In this document: one piece after another, positions 53,202 to 60,871 of the stretch | How the letters are laid out: every line of letters starts with the position of its first letter | How positions within the stretch are numbered: position 1 is the first letter of the stretch | Source: an uncultured Planctomycetota bacterium | Lineage (GTDB): Bacteria > Planctomycetota > Brocadiia > CAIUPP01 | Reading direction: 5' to 3' | DNA: 64,000 bases | Assembly (NCBI GenBank): GCA_903901045.1 | Contig: CAIUPP010000010.1 | Location: forward strand, 62,001 to 126,000 | Translations under genes and position numbers: made by a program | Notes under the pieces: generated by a model | Told to the model about the DNA's origin: nothing | Seen by the model: the letters and a program-made list of their open reading frames with translations, nothing else | Database searches by the model: none

Positions 53202-53587
53202 CTGAAGCCTCCTCGGGCAACAATCAGGACACCCGCCATGATGATCCCGATGCCGAACGCCTGATTTAGATGAATGACCTCCCCGAACAGCAGACGCGCT
53301 GAAACAAGGTTGATGGCGAATACCAGGCTCATCAACGGGTAGGCGAAGCTCAACGGCAGGCGTCGAAGCACCATCACCCAACAGCAGGCCTGTAGCGCAA
53401 GGCAGGCGATTTGCAGGTGCCACCATGGACAGGTCATGATGGCAAGGTGCGGCTTTCCGGCGCTGCTGAGGCCGGCCTGCTTGGCGCAGGCAGCCGCCGC
53501 GGACTGGAAAATGATGCTCAGGAGCAACCAGGTCCATCCCCGAGGCGCGCGCCGTTGCGTAACAGGTATCCCGTCACAACGCATCAT
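53198..53587 (-). CDS. ArnE-like small multidrug-resistance-type flippase subunit
   Basis: About 129 residues with four membrane segments and a C-terminal GIIMAGVLIVARGGFR. Starts at 53596, 53587 and 53584 are all possible; none has an ideal ribosome binding site. It overlaps the ArnF-like gene by four bases. The arrangement of two unequal SMR proteins in tandem is that of ArnE/ArnF. Confidence 0.75.
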   Translation of the reverse strand: MMRCDGIPVTQRRAPRGWTWLLLSIIFQSAAAACAKQAGLSSAGKPHLAIMTCPWWHLQIACLALQACCWVMVLRRLPLSFAYPLMSLVFAINLVSARLLFGEVIHLNQAFGIGIIMAGVLIVARGGFR

Positions 53588-53618
53588 TCCTAGCATCCTG
53601 GCTGTGTGAAGGAGGGTC

Positions 53619-54635
53619 TCATCGGCGATGCAACGTCTCGACCAGCAACACTCCGGCACCCGCGAGATAAACGGGGAGAAAGGCCACCCAGGAGATGATA
53701 TTGGATGCCAGCGCGCAGCTTTCGGACATGCCCAGGCTGACAAAAAGTGCGTAGTAGGTTACCTGCGTCGCGCCAAATCCTCCCAGCGTCAGCGGGATCA
53801 TCCCGGCCACTTCCACAAGGCACATGACCCACAGGACGCGCAGGAAGCTCGCGTCGGCCCCCACCGCCCAAATCGCCATCAAGAAGCAAACGTTCTCGAT
53901 CAGTTTTCGCGCGAACGTAAGAACCAAGGCCCAACAAACCGTTCCAGGCATAGTCTTGTATGACTCGAACGCCTGCAGGATGTTGCCAATGGCACTGTAC
54001 GCTCTACGGGGCATCCATTTCCAATCTCCCAACCGCTGGTAGGCGCGCGCCAACGACATGCGATGCCCAGTGCGAAGGAAAACCCCCAACAACAGCAGCG
54101 GCGACATGCCAATGATGGCCAGCCAGAGAATGAGTCCCCTTGGTCCAGTCCCCATGGCCGCGTCGAAGGTCAAAGCCACCAGCGCCGTTGAACATGTAGC
54201 AGCAATCTTCAGCAGCGTGTTGACGGATAACGCTGCGAATGCCTGTGCGCGGAGTCCATCCTCCCTGGAAAGCCGGTACCAGGCAATAGCGCCGCCTCCG
54301 ACCGTGCCCGGCAGAAATAGAGAAGCGAAGTTGACTACTAAACAGGTCCGGAAAATCGATCCCCATCCGCCCCGGTAGCCATGAGGGACCATCAGGATTC
54401 CGAGCTTGAGAGCATCCGCAGCGATCGCCGCGAACGCAATGGGCATGGCCGCGGCCACCCAGAACCACTGCACCCCCCGCAGTGTCTCCCACAAACGATG
54501 CGGACCTGTGAGGCACACGATGCCCGTCAGAATGGACAAGACGGTCGCCAGACGAAGCCACCACCACGGGCTCTTTCCTGGAGGCCGCGAGTCGCTTGCA
54601 GGAGAAGTTCCAGTTCGGCAGGACTGATCACCCAC
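53619..54635 (-). CDS. Lysylphosphatidylglycerol-synthase-TM/AglD-like flippase-domain protein
   Basis: The 338-residue membrane protein has about eight segments. The motif SLFLPGTVGGGAIAWYRLSR and the later VEVAGMIPLTLGGFGATQ identify the UPF0104/LPG synthase transmembrane family, often found in glycan clusters. The start is GTG 54635, nine bases after GGAGG, giving an eight-base overlap with the methyltransferase. It has no C-terminal synthase domain, so transport or scaffold activity is more likely than lipid lysinylation. Confidence 0.8.
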   Translation of the reverse strand: MGDQSCRTGTSPASDSRPPGKSPWWWLRLATVLSILTGIVCLTGPHRLWETLRGVQWFWVAAAMPIAFAAIAADALKLGILMVPHGYRGGWGSIFRTCLVVNFASLFLPGTVGGGAIAWYRLSREDGLRAQAFAALSVNTLLKIAATCSTALVALTFDAAMGTGPRGLILWLAIIGMSPLLLLGVFLRTGHRMSLARAYQRLGDWKWMPRRAYSAIGNILQAFESYKTMPGTVCWALVLTFARKLIENVCFLMAIWAVGADASFLRVLWVMCLVEVAGMIPLTLGGFGATQVTYYALFVSLGMSESCALASNIISWVAFLPVYLAGAGVLLVETLHRR

Positions 54636-55392
54636 CCGGCGCCCCCTCCACAGGAGAGGGTTTGCGCGCAATAAGCAGAATGCTACGCATCAACGCCGTG
54701 CGCGTCTTATAGAAGCGCTCCTGCTCGATGAGACCCAAAGTGGCCACAGAAGCCAGACCATCGGGGAAGAACCTCATTGCGGCACCCACCGCCGCGGCGA
54801 CGGGCCCGCAAAATGGGCCATAACAGTACTCCGCGCACAGCACGACGAGCCCCGCATCCGCCGCCATCTGCAGCAGACGTCTGCGCGAGGTCGGAAAGGC
54901 GTGCGAGTACTCGCTGTTCCAGAAATGCTGGCCGCAGGCGAGAATGTCCGGCGCATAAACGACGACCACTCCGTTAGGCTGCGCTACGCGCTTCATTTCC
55001 TCCAACAGGTGCAGTGCCTTCCCGGGATCGGGCATGTGTTCGATGACGCTGCTGGCATAGACGATGGCGGCGGAATCGCTCGCAAACGGCAAAGGTGGGA
55101 CGAACGAACAGACCGCCGTGCCACCTAGCTCACGAATGACACGGCAGACGTGCTCGTTGGCGTCGACGGCTTGATAGCGTTGCACTATCGGCAGACACGT
55201 GGCGGCAAATTCCCCGGTGCCCGGCCCAATTTCTGCAACCGATGAGCGGTCCTGCGCAAAACGGCAAATCTCGCCCCAGTGCATCTGCGCCATGCGAACA
55301 TTCATCTTCTGTCCGAGACGCGTCGGACTACACGCATAGAGTTGATCATAGAACGCCACGTGGTCCCTCCGCCCTGCAAGGTAAGCCGTCAT
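54628..55392 (-). CDS. Class I SAM-dependent methyltransferase
   Basis: The 254-residue protein has the Rossmann SAM motif VAEIGPGTGEFA, the acidic end of strand 2 in YQAVDANE, and YASSVIEHMPDPGKAL, as in Methyltransf_11 proteins. A hydrophobic helix near residue 195 could anchor it. It is first in the second glycan block. O-methylation of a sugar or carrier is plausible. Confidence 0.8.
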   Translation of the reverse strand: MTAYLAGRRDHVAFYDQLYACSPTRLGQKMNVRMAQMHWGEICRFAQDRSSVAEIGPGTGEFAATCLPIVQRYQAVDANEHVCRVIRELGGTAVCSFVPPLPFASDSAAIVYASSVIEHMPDPGKALHLLEEMKRVAQPNGVVVVYAPDILACGQHFWNSEYSHAFPTSRRRLLQMAADAGLVVLCAEYCYGPFCGPVAAAVGAAMRFFPDGLASVATLGLIEQERFYKTRTALMRSILLIARKPSPVEGAPGG

Positions 55393-55491
55393 CCTTTAGC
55401 CCAGTCTCGCGTGCGAATTAGCACTCCGGCTTAGACCTCCACATGCCGGCGCTTCAACAGAACCCGAATTCAACATGCAAGAAGATCGCCC

Positions 55492-55587
55492 ATAGAGACT
55501 GTCGGCGCCAAAGCTTACCGTAGTTTCCAGCTTCCATTCGCCCGAGCGAATTCGCCGTTGAATCTCCCCAACAACATGAGACTCGAC
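55492..55587 (-). pseudogene. Remnant of a small-protein C-terminus
   Basis: This reads VESHVVGEIQRRIRSGEWK, then a stretch ending GADSLY. The C-terminal end of the frame at 56107-56523 reads VQSRVSTELYQRIRTGWWK and ends DGDSLY. The two are diverged copies in the same orientation. No start or stop is preserved at the natural end here. Confidence 0.4.
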
Positions 55588-55710
55588 TTGTGCGCCAGAA
55601 ACATGCACGTGTCCATCGACTTCATGATCGCTGCGTCCGGATCGTCCAGATGCTCCCGGTCATCTGTCGGACCCCTCTTCGGGTTGGTGAGATCGAGACT
55701 TGTCTTTCCC

Positions 55711-55915
55711 TAGCACGTCGGCAACGCGATCTGTACCCCAGCGCACTGTGCGCCCGGAGGTGATTGTACTCCCGCCGTTGCCGTTCCACAAGGATTTGCC
55801 TGAGCGTGCCTACAATTTCCTCGTTTGAGTAGTTCGTCCCGCAACTGTCCGTTGAAGCTCACGATGTGACCGTTCTTTCACAGACTCCCCGGCTCAATGA
55901 AAAACGTTTGGCCCC
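55711..55915 (-). pseudogene. Degenerate IS3/IS481-type transposase fragment
   Basis: On the minus strand the sequence reads FIEPGSL-stop-KNGHIVSFNGQLRDELL, then after a frameshift EIVGTLRQILVERQRREYN and HLRAHSALGYR. That is the C-terminal DDE-integrase core of IS3-like transposases. It has a stop and a frameshift, no start, and no inverted repeats are recognisable. Confidence 0.7.
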
Positions 55916-56106
55916 ATCACCTTGAGCCAATCCTAAATACTGGTACCGGGCGAAGGTGACCAGCGACGTGGGTCTTTTGGCGTATCGTGAACTTGATGAC
56001 GCTTTGGGCATTCAAGTGTACAGCGCCCACATGCACGAGTTGGGGCGAATGCGGCGGTCCCGCGGCATCTCATGGACGCGCATTCGAACAGTTCGTATGC
56101 ATCTCG

Positions 56107-56523
56107 CTAATACAGACTATCCCCGTCCAATCGTGCGTTGATTTCCGCTTTCCACCAGCCCGTACGAATCCGCTGATAAAGTTCAGTGGAAACGCGTGAT
56201 TGCACGTCAGCCGAAGACCCATCGATCTTATTGAGGCAGGGGCCGCATTGTGTACAGACCAGTTGGCAACGCTGGGGGCCAGAAGTGGAGTTGAGGAATG
56301 ATGCTACGGACAAACAGGTCGGACAGAGAGGAACAAGACAGTGAATCTTCCCGGAGGCGTACTGCCATGTCCATAGAAGGCCATTAACCTGGTCGCAGGA
56401 GTATAACTCCTCCCATGGGGGAATGCGTGGTCTTGGTGACCTCGTCAGAATGCTCTGAAACCACATGATTACTGAATTGGCCACAGGAATCCCCTGATGA
56501 TTCACATCGCAATATTCCTGCAA
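56107..56523 (-). CDS. Cysteine-rich small hypothetical protein
   Basis: The frame gives 138 residues from TTG 56523. It includes CPTC and CTQCGPC, which could form a zinc site, and the C-terminal motif shared with 55492-55587. No strong ribosome binding site is seen. It lies among degenerate sequence, so it may itself be decaying. The function is unknown. Confidence 0.35.
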   Translation of the reverse strand: MQEYCDVNHQGIPVANSVIMWFQSILTRSPRPRIPPWEELYSCDQVNGLLWTWQYASGKIHCLVPLCPTCLSVASFLNSTSGPQRCQLVCTQCGPCLNKIDGSSADVQSRVSTELYQRIRTGWWKAEINARLDGDSLY

Positions 56524-56746
56524 TCATAGACATTGCACAGGTGGAATTATCTGTCTACGGAATACGAATGTCAAGTTGACAAAGAATCTCAGCGCGGAAG
56601 GGCGTTTCCATGATTGCCGTAGTCTTTTGACGTCAACCCCAAAACCTGCTTCAGAATGGATGAGAGGAATTTGGTAGCGTTTGGCTTTGGATCAGTAACC
56701 TTGCCTTGAAAGCCAGTTGGCCATGCATAGCTAAAGTGAGAAGCCT

Positions 56747-56776
56747 GCCAGGCCGGCCCTTGTGGGCCGGCCAGGC
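56747..56776 (-). terminator. GC-rich terminator hairpin
   Basis: GGCCGGCCC and GGGCCGGCC with outer TGCC/GGCA pairs form a strong stem around TTGT. It is downstream of the small gene at 56779-56964 on the minus strand and followed by TTCTCAC. Confidence 0.55.
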
Positions 56777-56778
56777 AT

Positions 56779-56964
56779 TCATTCCTTCGCAGGCGACGGT
56801 CTGTCATCTATCGGAGGAATCGATAGGTCACCCTGAACGGCTCCCCGCTCCTGGGCATAGTTCGTTTGGGACGCGCGGCCCGAATTCTCCTGTCGGAGCC
56901 GGTACCAACGTTCGGCGAGTAGTCGCCCGACGAGCGCGGCAAATGTTCTGACGTCTTCGTGCAT
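56779..56964 (-). CDS. Small hypothetical protein
   Basis: A 61-residue soluble protein starts at ATG 56964 with AAGGGATCCC before it. The first half is helical (DVRTFAALVGRLLAERWYRL), the rest polar. The hairpin directly after the stop supports a real transcription unit. No family is recognised. It is divergent from the lipocalin gene. Confidence 0.45.
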   Translation of the reverse strand: MHEDVRTFAALVGRLLAERWYRLRQENSGRASQTNYAQERGAVQGDLSIPPIDDRPSPAKE

Positions 56965-57035
56965 GGGATCCCTTTCGAAGTTCACCCGGCCACAGCAAGA
57001 ACGTTAGGCCGGGTATTCCGTCTGGCGTTCAGGTT

Positions 57036-57506
57036 GTGGAAAGCTTCGACATCCAGCGCTATCAGGGGACGTGGTACGAGATCGCCCGATTGGACCACAG
57101 CTTCGAACGGGGCCTTACCAGCGTATCTGCGACATACACGCCGAGAGATGATGGCGGCATCGCCGTACATAACCGGGGCTATGACCCGAAGAGCGGTCGT
57201 TGGAAGGAAGTCAAGGGCCAGGCCTATTTCGTGGAAGAGCCGACCAAAGGCCACCTGAAAGTGACGTTCTTCTGGCCCTTCTACGGAGCCTACAACGTGA
57301 TCGCCTTGGACCGTGAGGCCTATTCCTTCGCAATGGTCTGCGGTCCAAGCAAGTCTTACCTCTGGATCCTTGCGCGGGAGAAAACACTTCCGGCGCCCGT
57401 CCTGGATGGGCTGATCTCAGAGGCCCTGCGGCTGGGGTTCCAGACCGATGGCCTGATCTTCGTCACACAGGATGTCCTGCCCGACCAAGTACGGCGACTC
57501 AATTAA
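57036..57506 (+). CDS. Lipocalin family protein (Blc-like) without signal peptide
   Basis: The 156-residue product is close to bacterial lipocalin Blc: FDIQRYQGTWYEIARLDHSFERG is its first strand region (GxW and the RLDHSFERG signature), followed by KVTFFWPFYGAYNVIALD and a LWILAR segment. Blc is normally an outer-membrane lipoprotein; here no signal peptide or lipobox precedes the domain. Homologous-looking residues (PSGVQVVESFD) continue upstream in frame, but no start codon is found before a stop, so the N-terminus may be lost. GTG 57036 has only a weak AGG site. Confidence 0.82.
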   Translation: MESFDIQRYQGTWYEIARLDHSFERGLTSVSATYTPRDDGGIAVHNRGYDPKSGRWKEVKGQAYFVEEPTKGHLKVTFFWPFYGAYNVIALDREAYSFAMVCGPSKSYLWILAREKTLPAPVLDGLISEALRLGFQTDGLIFVTQDVLPDQVRRLN

Positions 57507-57515
57507 TGTCACAAC

Positions 57516-57547
57516 GGGTCTGGAGGTCGCAAGGTCAAGGACCGACG
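57516..57547 (+). other. tRNA-Pro-like fragment, possible attachment-site remnant
   Basis: GGGTCTGGAGGTCGC is identical to 24996-25010 in tRNA-Pro(GGG), and the next 17 bases match at 11 positions in register. It lies 10 bases after the lipocalin stop. Confidence 0.45.
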
Positions 57548-57600
57548 GGTCGAGGGCTCAAGTTTCTCCGGGATGAATCTGAAGCGGCGCACACGCTGGT

Positions 57601-58293
57601 TCAGTCGCCAAGGAAGAGACCGCTCAGCCAATGCCGCCCCCAGTGGATGCCCTCGGCCCCGCCCCATACCAGAGCGCTGAAGAAGGCGAGCGTCAGGACA
57701 AAAACCACCAGTGCCGCCACCGCGCAGTATCCATCGCGCTCCATCAGGGCTGCGGCCATCAAAACAACCACCAACGCGGGCAGAAAGTTGGAGAAAGGGA
57801 TGGGCAATGGCAACATGAGCAGGCACCCCGACACCAGAATAATCACGCCGTAGAGATGATGGACGATGCCTTGGTTTACAAGGAACGCGCATCGAGGGCG
57901 TAATCCCCACTCCAAGACGCGGATCATCCTCCGCCCCGCCGCTAGTAGCTTGGCGAAAAACCGGGGTGGAAGAGTCGTGTCCAACAGCCTCGCCGGCAGC
58001 CAAGGCTTCTGCCGCAGGGAAAGGCGGAAGCCGATCAGCGCAATCACCAGCCCGAACGGCGTGGAGAGCCCCGGCAGCGGAATCGGTGTACAGAACGGCA
58101 ACGCCAGAAGGATCAGCAACAGGGTGTAGGCGCGCCCTTGCACAACAGCTACCACCTCGCGCAGGGTCATCGGGCGCGCGCCGAACATCTGGATTAGCCC
58201 GGCCAGTTCCTCGGACAACGGCGGGTACTGGTGTGGTCCGCAATCACTCTCCGTGGCAGGCGGGGTATGGGGCAACAACGGATCGCTCATCAT
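57601..58293 (-). CDS. ExoD-like membrane protein
   Basis: The 230-residue protein has four to five membrane segments and the ExoD features LALPFCTPIPLPGLSTPFG and GLVIALIGFRL near residues 65-90. ExoD proteins influence exopolysaccharide production and alkali tolerance; the mechanism is unknown. It overlaps the next upstream small gene by four bases. Confidence 0.8.
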   Translation of the reverse strand: MMSDPLLPHTPPATESDCGPHQYPPLSEELAGLIQMFGARPMTLREVVAVVQGRAYTLLLILLALPFCTPIPLPGLSTPFGLVIALIGFRLSLRQKPWLPARLLDTTLPPRFFAKLLAAGRRMIRVLEWGLRPRCAFLVNQGIVHHLYGVIILVSGCLLMLPLPIPFSNFLPALVVVLMAAALMERDGYCAVAALVVFVLTLAFFSALVWGGAEGIHWGRHWLSGLFLGD

Positions 58294-58469
58294 GGCTTCT
58301 TGCGGTAGACGTTCAGCCCGACCTTCTCATCCCGTTCGGGGACGGACACGTTGCCCTCACTAGATGCGATGATAATCGTCTTGCCCGAGGACGATGGGCC
58401 GAACTCCTTAGTCAGGTCCACCTTGATCGTCAGGATGTTGCCCTCAACTTTCATGTCCACGTTCTTCAT
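58290..58469 (-). CDS. Small conserved-looking hypothetical protein
   Basis: The 59-residue product from ATG 58469 reads as a compact beta-rich domain with KVEGNILTIKVDLTKEFG and SSGKTIIIASSEGN. The GTG at 58481 has an AAGG nearby and would add four residues. Its stop overlaps the ExoD start by four bases. The function is unknown. Confidence 0.6.
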   Translation of the reverse strand: MKNVDMKVEGNILTIKVDLTKEFGPSSSGKTIIIASSEGNVSVPERDEKVGLNVYRKKP

Positions 58470-58569
58470 GGCTGTTCTCACGTACCTTTCAACTGGTTAT
58501 GCCGTGAACCCTGCGGCGGTCCACGCGCAGAAACGTAGCACACCGGACTGCCAAAGCTCCATCACCTGC

Positions 58570-58776
58570 TTAATCGCTCTCATGCCCATCGAACCCCTGG
58601 AAGACGCCTTGGGCGTATTCCCTGGGGCATGCCTTGATCCATCTGGCAACTTCATCATACCCCATCTCTGCCGCCAGTTGCACAACGACCGGCCTGTCGA
58701 GCATATTCGTGAGGCCGGAATCACGGATGGCGATGATGCCCTTGAGTACTTCGTTCGGCACTTTGATTTTGGCCAT
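58570..58776 (-). CDS. DUF5049-like small protein
   Basis: The 68-residue protein starts at ATG 58776 after AAGGAGACCACC. The pattern ILAIRDTG-like (IIAIRDSGLTNMLDRPVVVQLAAEMGY) and the closing WIKACPREYAQGVFQGF resemble DUF5049, small proteins often carried by phages and mobile elements. It directly follows the integrase gene. Confidence 0.7.
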   Translation of the reverse strand: MAKIKVPNEVLKGIIAIRDSGLTNMLDRPVVVQLAAEMGYDEVARWIKACPREYAQGVFQGFDGHESD

Positions 58777-58795
58777 GGTGGTCTCCTTCGATGAT

Positions 58796-60199
58796 CTAAG
58801 CGCTTGCGGCATCCGTGCCCGTCTTCCGCGCCGCTGTTTCTGAACCGACCACCGGCAACTGGTTGACCGCACCCGCCGTGTCGACCAACTCCAGGTGCTG
58901 GTAGATATTCGTCGTCAGGCGGATATCTGAATGGCGCATCAGATCCATCGCAGTGCGCGGGGCGACGCCGCTGCGCGCCAGCATCGTCCCGAAGGTATGG
59001 CGCAGGCTGTGAATATCCAGCGTTCGACCTCGCTGGTCCTTCTTCTCAATTCCCGCGTATTCCAGGTCCATGTTGAACGCGCGCAGCAGCGGCACGTGGG
59101 CGATCAGCCGCTCCTCGGAGGCCAGGGCTATCGGGCAAGGCTCGCCCTGGCACCGCGCTTCTTCCTGGGCATGAAGGAGCCGGGCAGCGAGATACTGCCG
59201 CAGGTGTCCGACGAGGTTGTCGCTCATCGGCTGGCGTGCGCCTCGGCGCGCCTTATCGAACTTCGCGTGAAGGGTGAGGTGCGGCGGGTTGGCGTCGAGG
59301 TGTACGTCGGCGACCTTGAGGCTCTTGATTTCCGAGAACCGCAAGCCGGTAAACATGGCGATTCTGAAAAACATCGCGTGCGACTGTCCCACCCGGCGCA
59401 TCTTCTTACAGGCGCGCGGGCCGAGGTTGGCGAGCGACTTCCCTTTGTCCTTGCCACGAGTGATCTTCATCAGATTGTGCAGCGGGCGTTCCTCGGCGGC
59501 CTTCAAGAGTCGCCCAATTTCCTCCATAGTCAATGCACGTCGTTCGCGCCGTCTGTCCGCCGCCTCGTTGGCGCGGGGCAGGGCGGCGAAAGGGTTGGCC
59601 AGCAGCCGGGACTCCCGCACACACCAGTTTCCGAACGCCACGAGCGCGATACGGTAGGTGTTCCTGGTGCGCGCAGACATGCCCAGTTCCGCCTGCTTCA
59701 ACAGCCAGCGCTCAGCCTTGACTCGTTCCACGTCGCGCAGGCGCACGAAACCGCAGTCGTTCGCCACGCGCCTGATCGCCTGGCCCGTATTCTGAATATG
59801 GTCGGCGTTGCGTTCGCAGGCGCGCATATGCGTCAGGTAATCCGCGACATGTTGCTCCAAGGACGTATCGGAGTGGACGCTGACATGCGCCTCTTCCCGG
59901 CTGATGATGCCGGCCTTGATCTTCTCGACTTCGGAGATAATGTTGGCCAGGACCTGCCGCGCGGCCTGCTGGTCGCGGCAGCCGGTGGTCACCCGGCGCA
60001 TGACCCCGTCGGCGTCGCGGAAACGAGCGAACCAGTTCTCGTACTGGAATACGACCCGCTTGCCGTCATTCTCCAACTCCCCCACCATGGTCTGTCCCCC
60101 GCCGTCGGTCCAGCGAGCGACCTTCTTCCCCCTGAACATCCCGATCTCCGCACCTTCGGGGATTGGCCGCCTGTACTTCTCCCTGTAAATCGTTGCCAT
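58796..60199 (-). CDS. Tyrosine recombinase/phage-type integrase
   Basis: The 467-residue integrase has an N-terminal DNA-binding part, a SAM-like core-binding domain (about 125-235, TSLEQHVADYLTHMRAC) and a catalytic domain with FTGLRFSE (Arg I), the HAKFDKARR lysine region, HSLRHTFG (His-x2-Arg II), MRHSD and the nucleophile in NIYQHLE. All catalytic residues are present. The start is ATG 60199 after GGAAGG. An excisionase-like gene lies upstream, forming a mobile module. Confidence 0.9.
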   Translation of the reverse strand: MATIYREKYRRPIPEGAEIGMFRGKKVARWTDGGGQTMVGELENDGKRVVFQYENWFARFRDADGVMRRVTTGCRDQQAARQVLANIISEVEKIKAGIISREEAHVSVHSDTSLEQHVADYLTHMRACERNADHIQNTGQAIRRVANDCGFVRLRDVERVKAERWLLKQAELGMSARTRNTYRIALVAFGNWCVRESRLLANPFAALPRANEAADRRRERRALTMEEIGRLLKAAEERPLHNLMKITRGKDKGKSLANLGPRACKKMRRVGQSHAMFFRIAMFTGLRFSEIKSLKVADVHLDANPPHLTLHAKFDKARRGARQPMSDNLVGHLRQYLAARLLHAQEEARCQGEPCPIALASEERLIAHVPLLRAFNMDLEYAGIEKKDQRGRTLDIHSLRHTFGTMLARSGVAPRTAMDLMRHSDIRLTTNIYQHLELVDTAGAVNQLPVVGSETAARKTGTDAASA

Positions 60200-60277
60200 G
60201 GGAGCACCTTCCTTTCTGACCACATGTGAGCCATTTCCGGCCAAGAACATCAAGGGAATTCTGACAATTCCTTGACA

Positions 60278-60517
60278 CTATGTGGCCACGCGAATGGCGC
60301 GTGTCATGCCCTTCCTGCGCGGGTCCGGACAGCCGGCGCCGAGCCACGTCTCGATCTCGGCGCGGTTCCAGCGAACAAGCGCCCCGAGTTTCATTGGCCT
60401 GGGCATCCGGCCAGCATCGGCCAGGCGGCGAACGTGCTGGGTGGAACAGTTCAGAAGACGGGCGACATCCGTAACGGCAAGCAGCGGCGGTGTCATTGGC
60501 TCAGTGTTAGCGGTCAT
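60278..60517 (-). CDS. Helix-turn-helix excisionase/AlpA-like protein
   Basis: The 79-residue MerR/excisionase-type HTH protein contains LLAVTDVARLLNCSTQHVRR and GRMPRPMKLGALVRW, typical of AlpA/Xis. ATG 60517 follows GGAGAGCATC. It probably binds the attachment region and guides the adjacent integrase or controls its expression. Confidence 0.85.
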   Translation of the reverse strand: MTANTEPMTPPLLAVTDVARLLNCSTQHVRRLADAGRMPRPMKLGALVRWNRAEIETWLGAGCPDPRRKGMTRAIRVAT

Positions 60518-60550
60518 GATGCTCTCCAGCAGCAACGTGCAGGAAACGCC

Positions 60551-60624
60551 CTATTTGTTAACTACCGGAGAAACAGGCGGGGTGTGACATCCGAGGGACG
60601 CCACCGCTGGGAGAATCAACGTTT
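60551..60624 (+). repeat. 74-bp direct repeat, left copy
   Basis: It starts CTATTTGTTAACTACCGGAG and ends AACGTTT. The right copy at 62838-62911 differs at about nine positions with no gap. It abuts the excisionase gene. Confidence 0.75.
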
Positions 60625-60699
60625 TATGCGAAGACCTCGAGAAAGTCAGGGCCGACGTCTCTGCTAATCCGGAGCAACGCAGTGGTCGGCGATTTGGGC

Positions 60700-60727
60700 T
60701 TGCGGAACCGTCCAAGAAGTATACAAT
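60700..60727 (+). promoter_or_regulatory. Candidate promoter for the RCC1 protein gene
   Basis: TTGCGG and TACAAT lie 16 bases apart, about 145 bases before the gene start. A second TAGAAT near 60784 is an alternative -10. The 60625-60871 stretch has no gene. Confidence 0.3.
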
Positions 60728-60871
60728 ATCGTCTACAAGGCGCACGGCGGTCATGAGCCGGTTTTCATCCGGGAAATCCCTTGTAGAATGTCGTCGGTAG
60801 CGGCCGGGGGGATGGTACGCCTGTCCCCTACAGACCAGGCCGCGTCGGCCTATCCATAAGGAGAGAATGCA

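Noticed and set aside
55956-56199. Small plus-strand frames in the IS-debris region
   Set aside because: They overlap degenerate minus-strand coding sequence and have no start signals.
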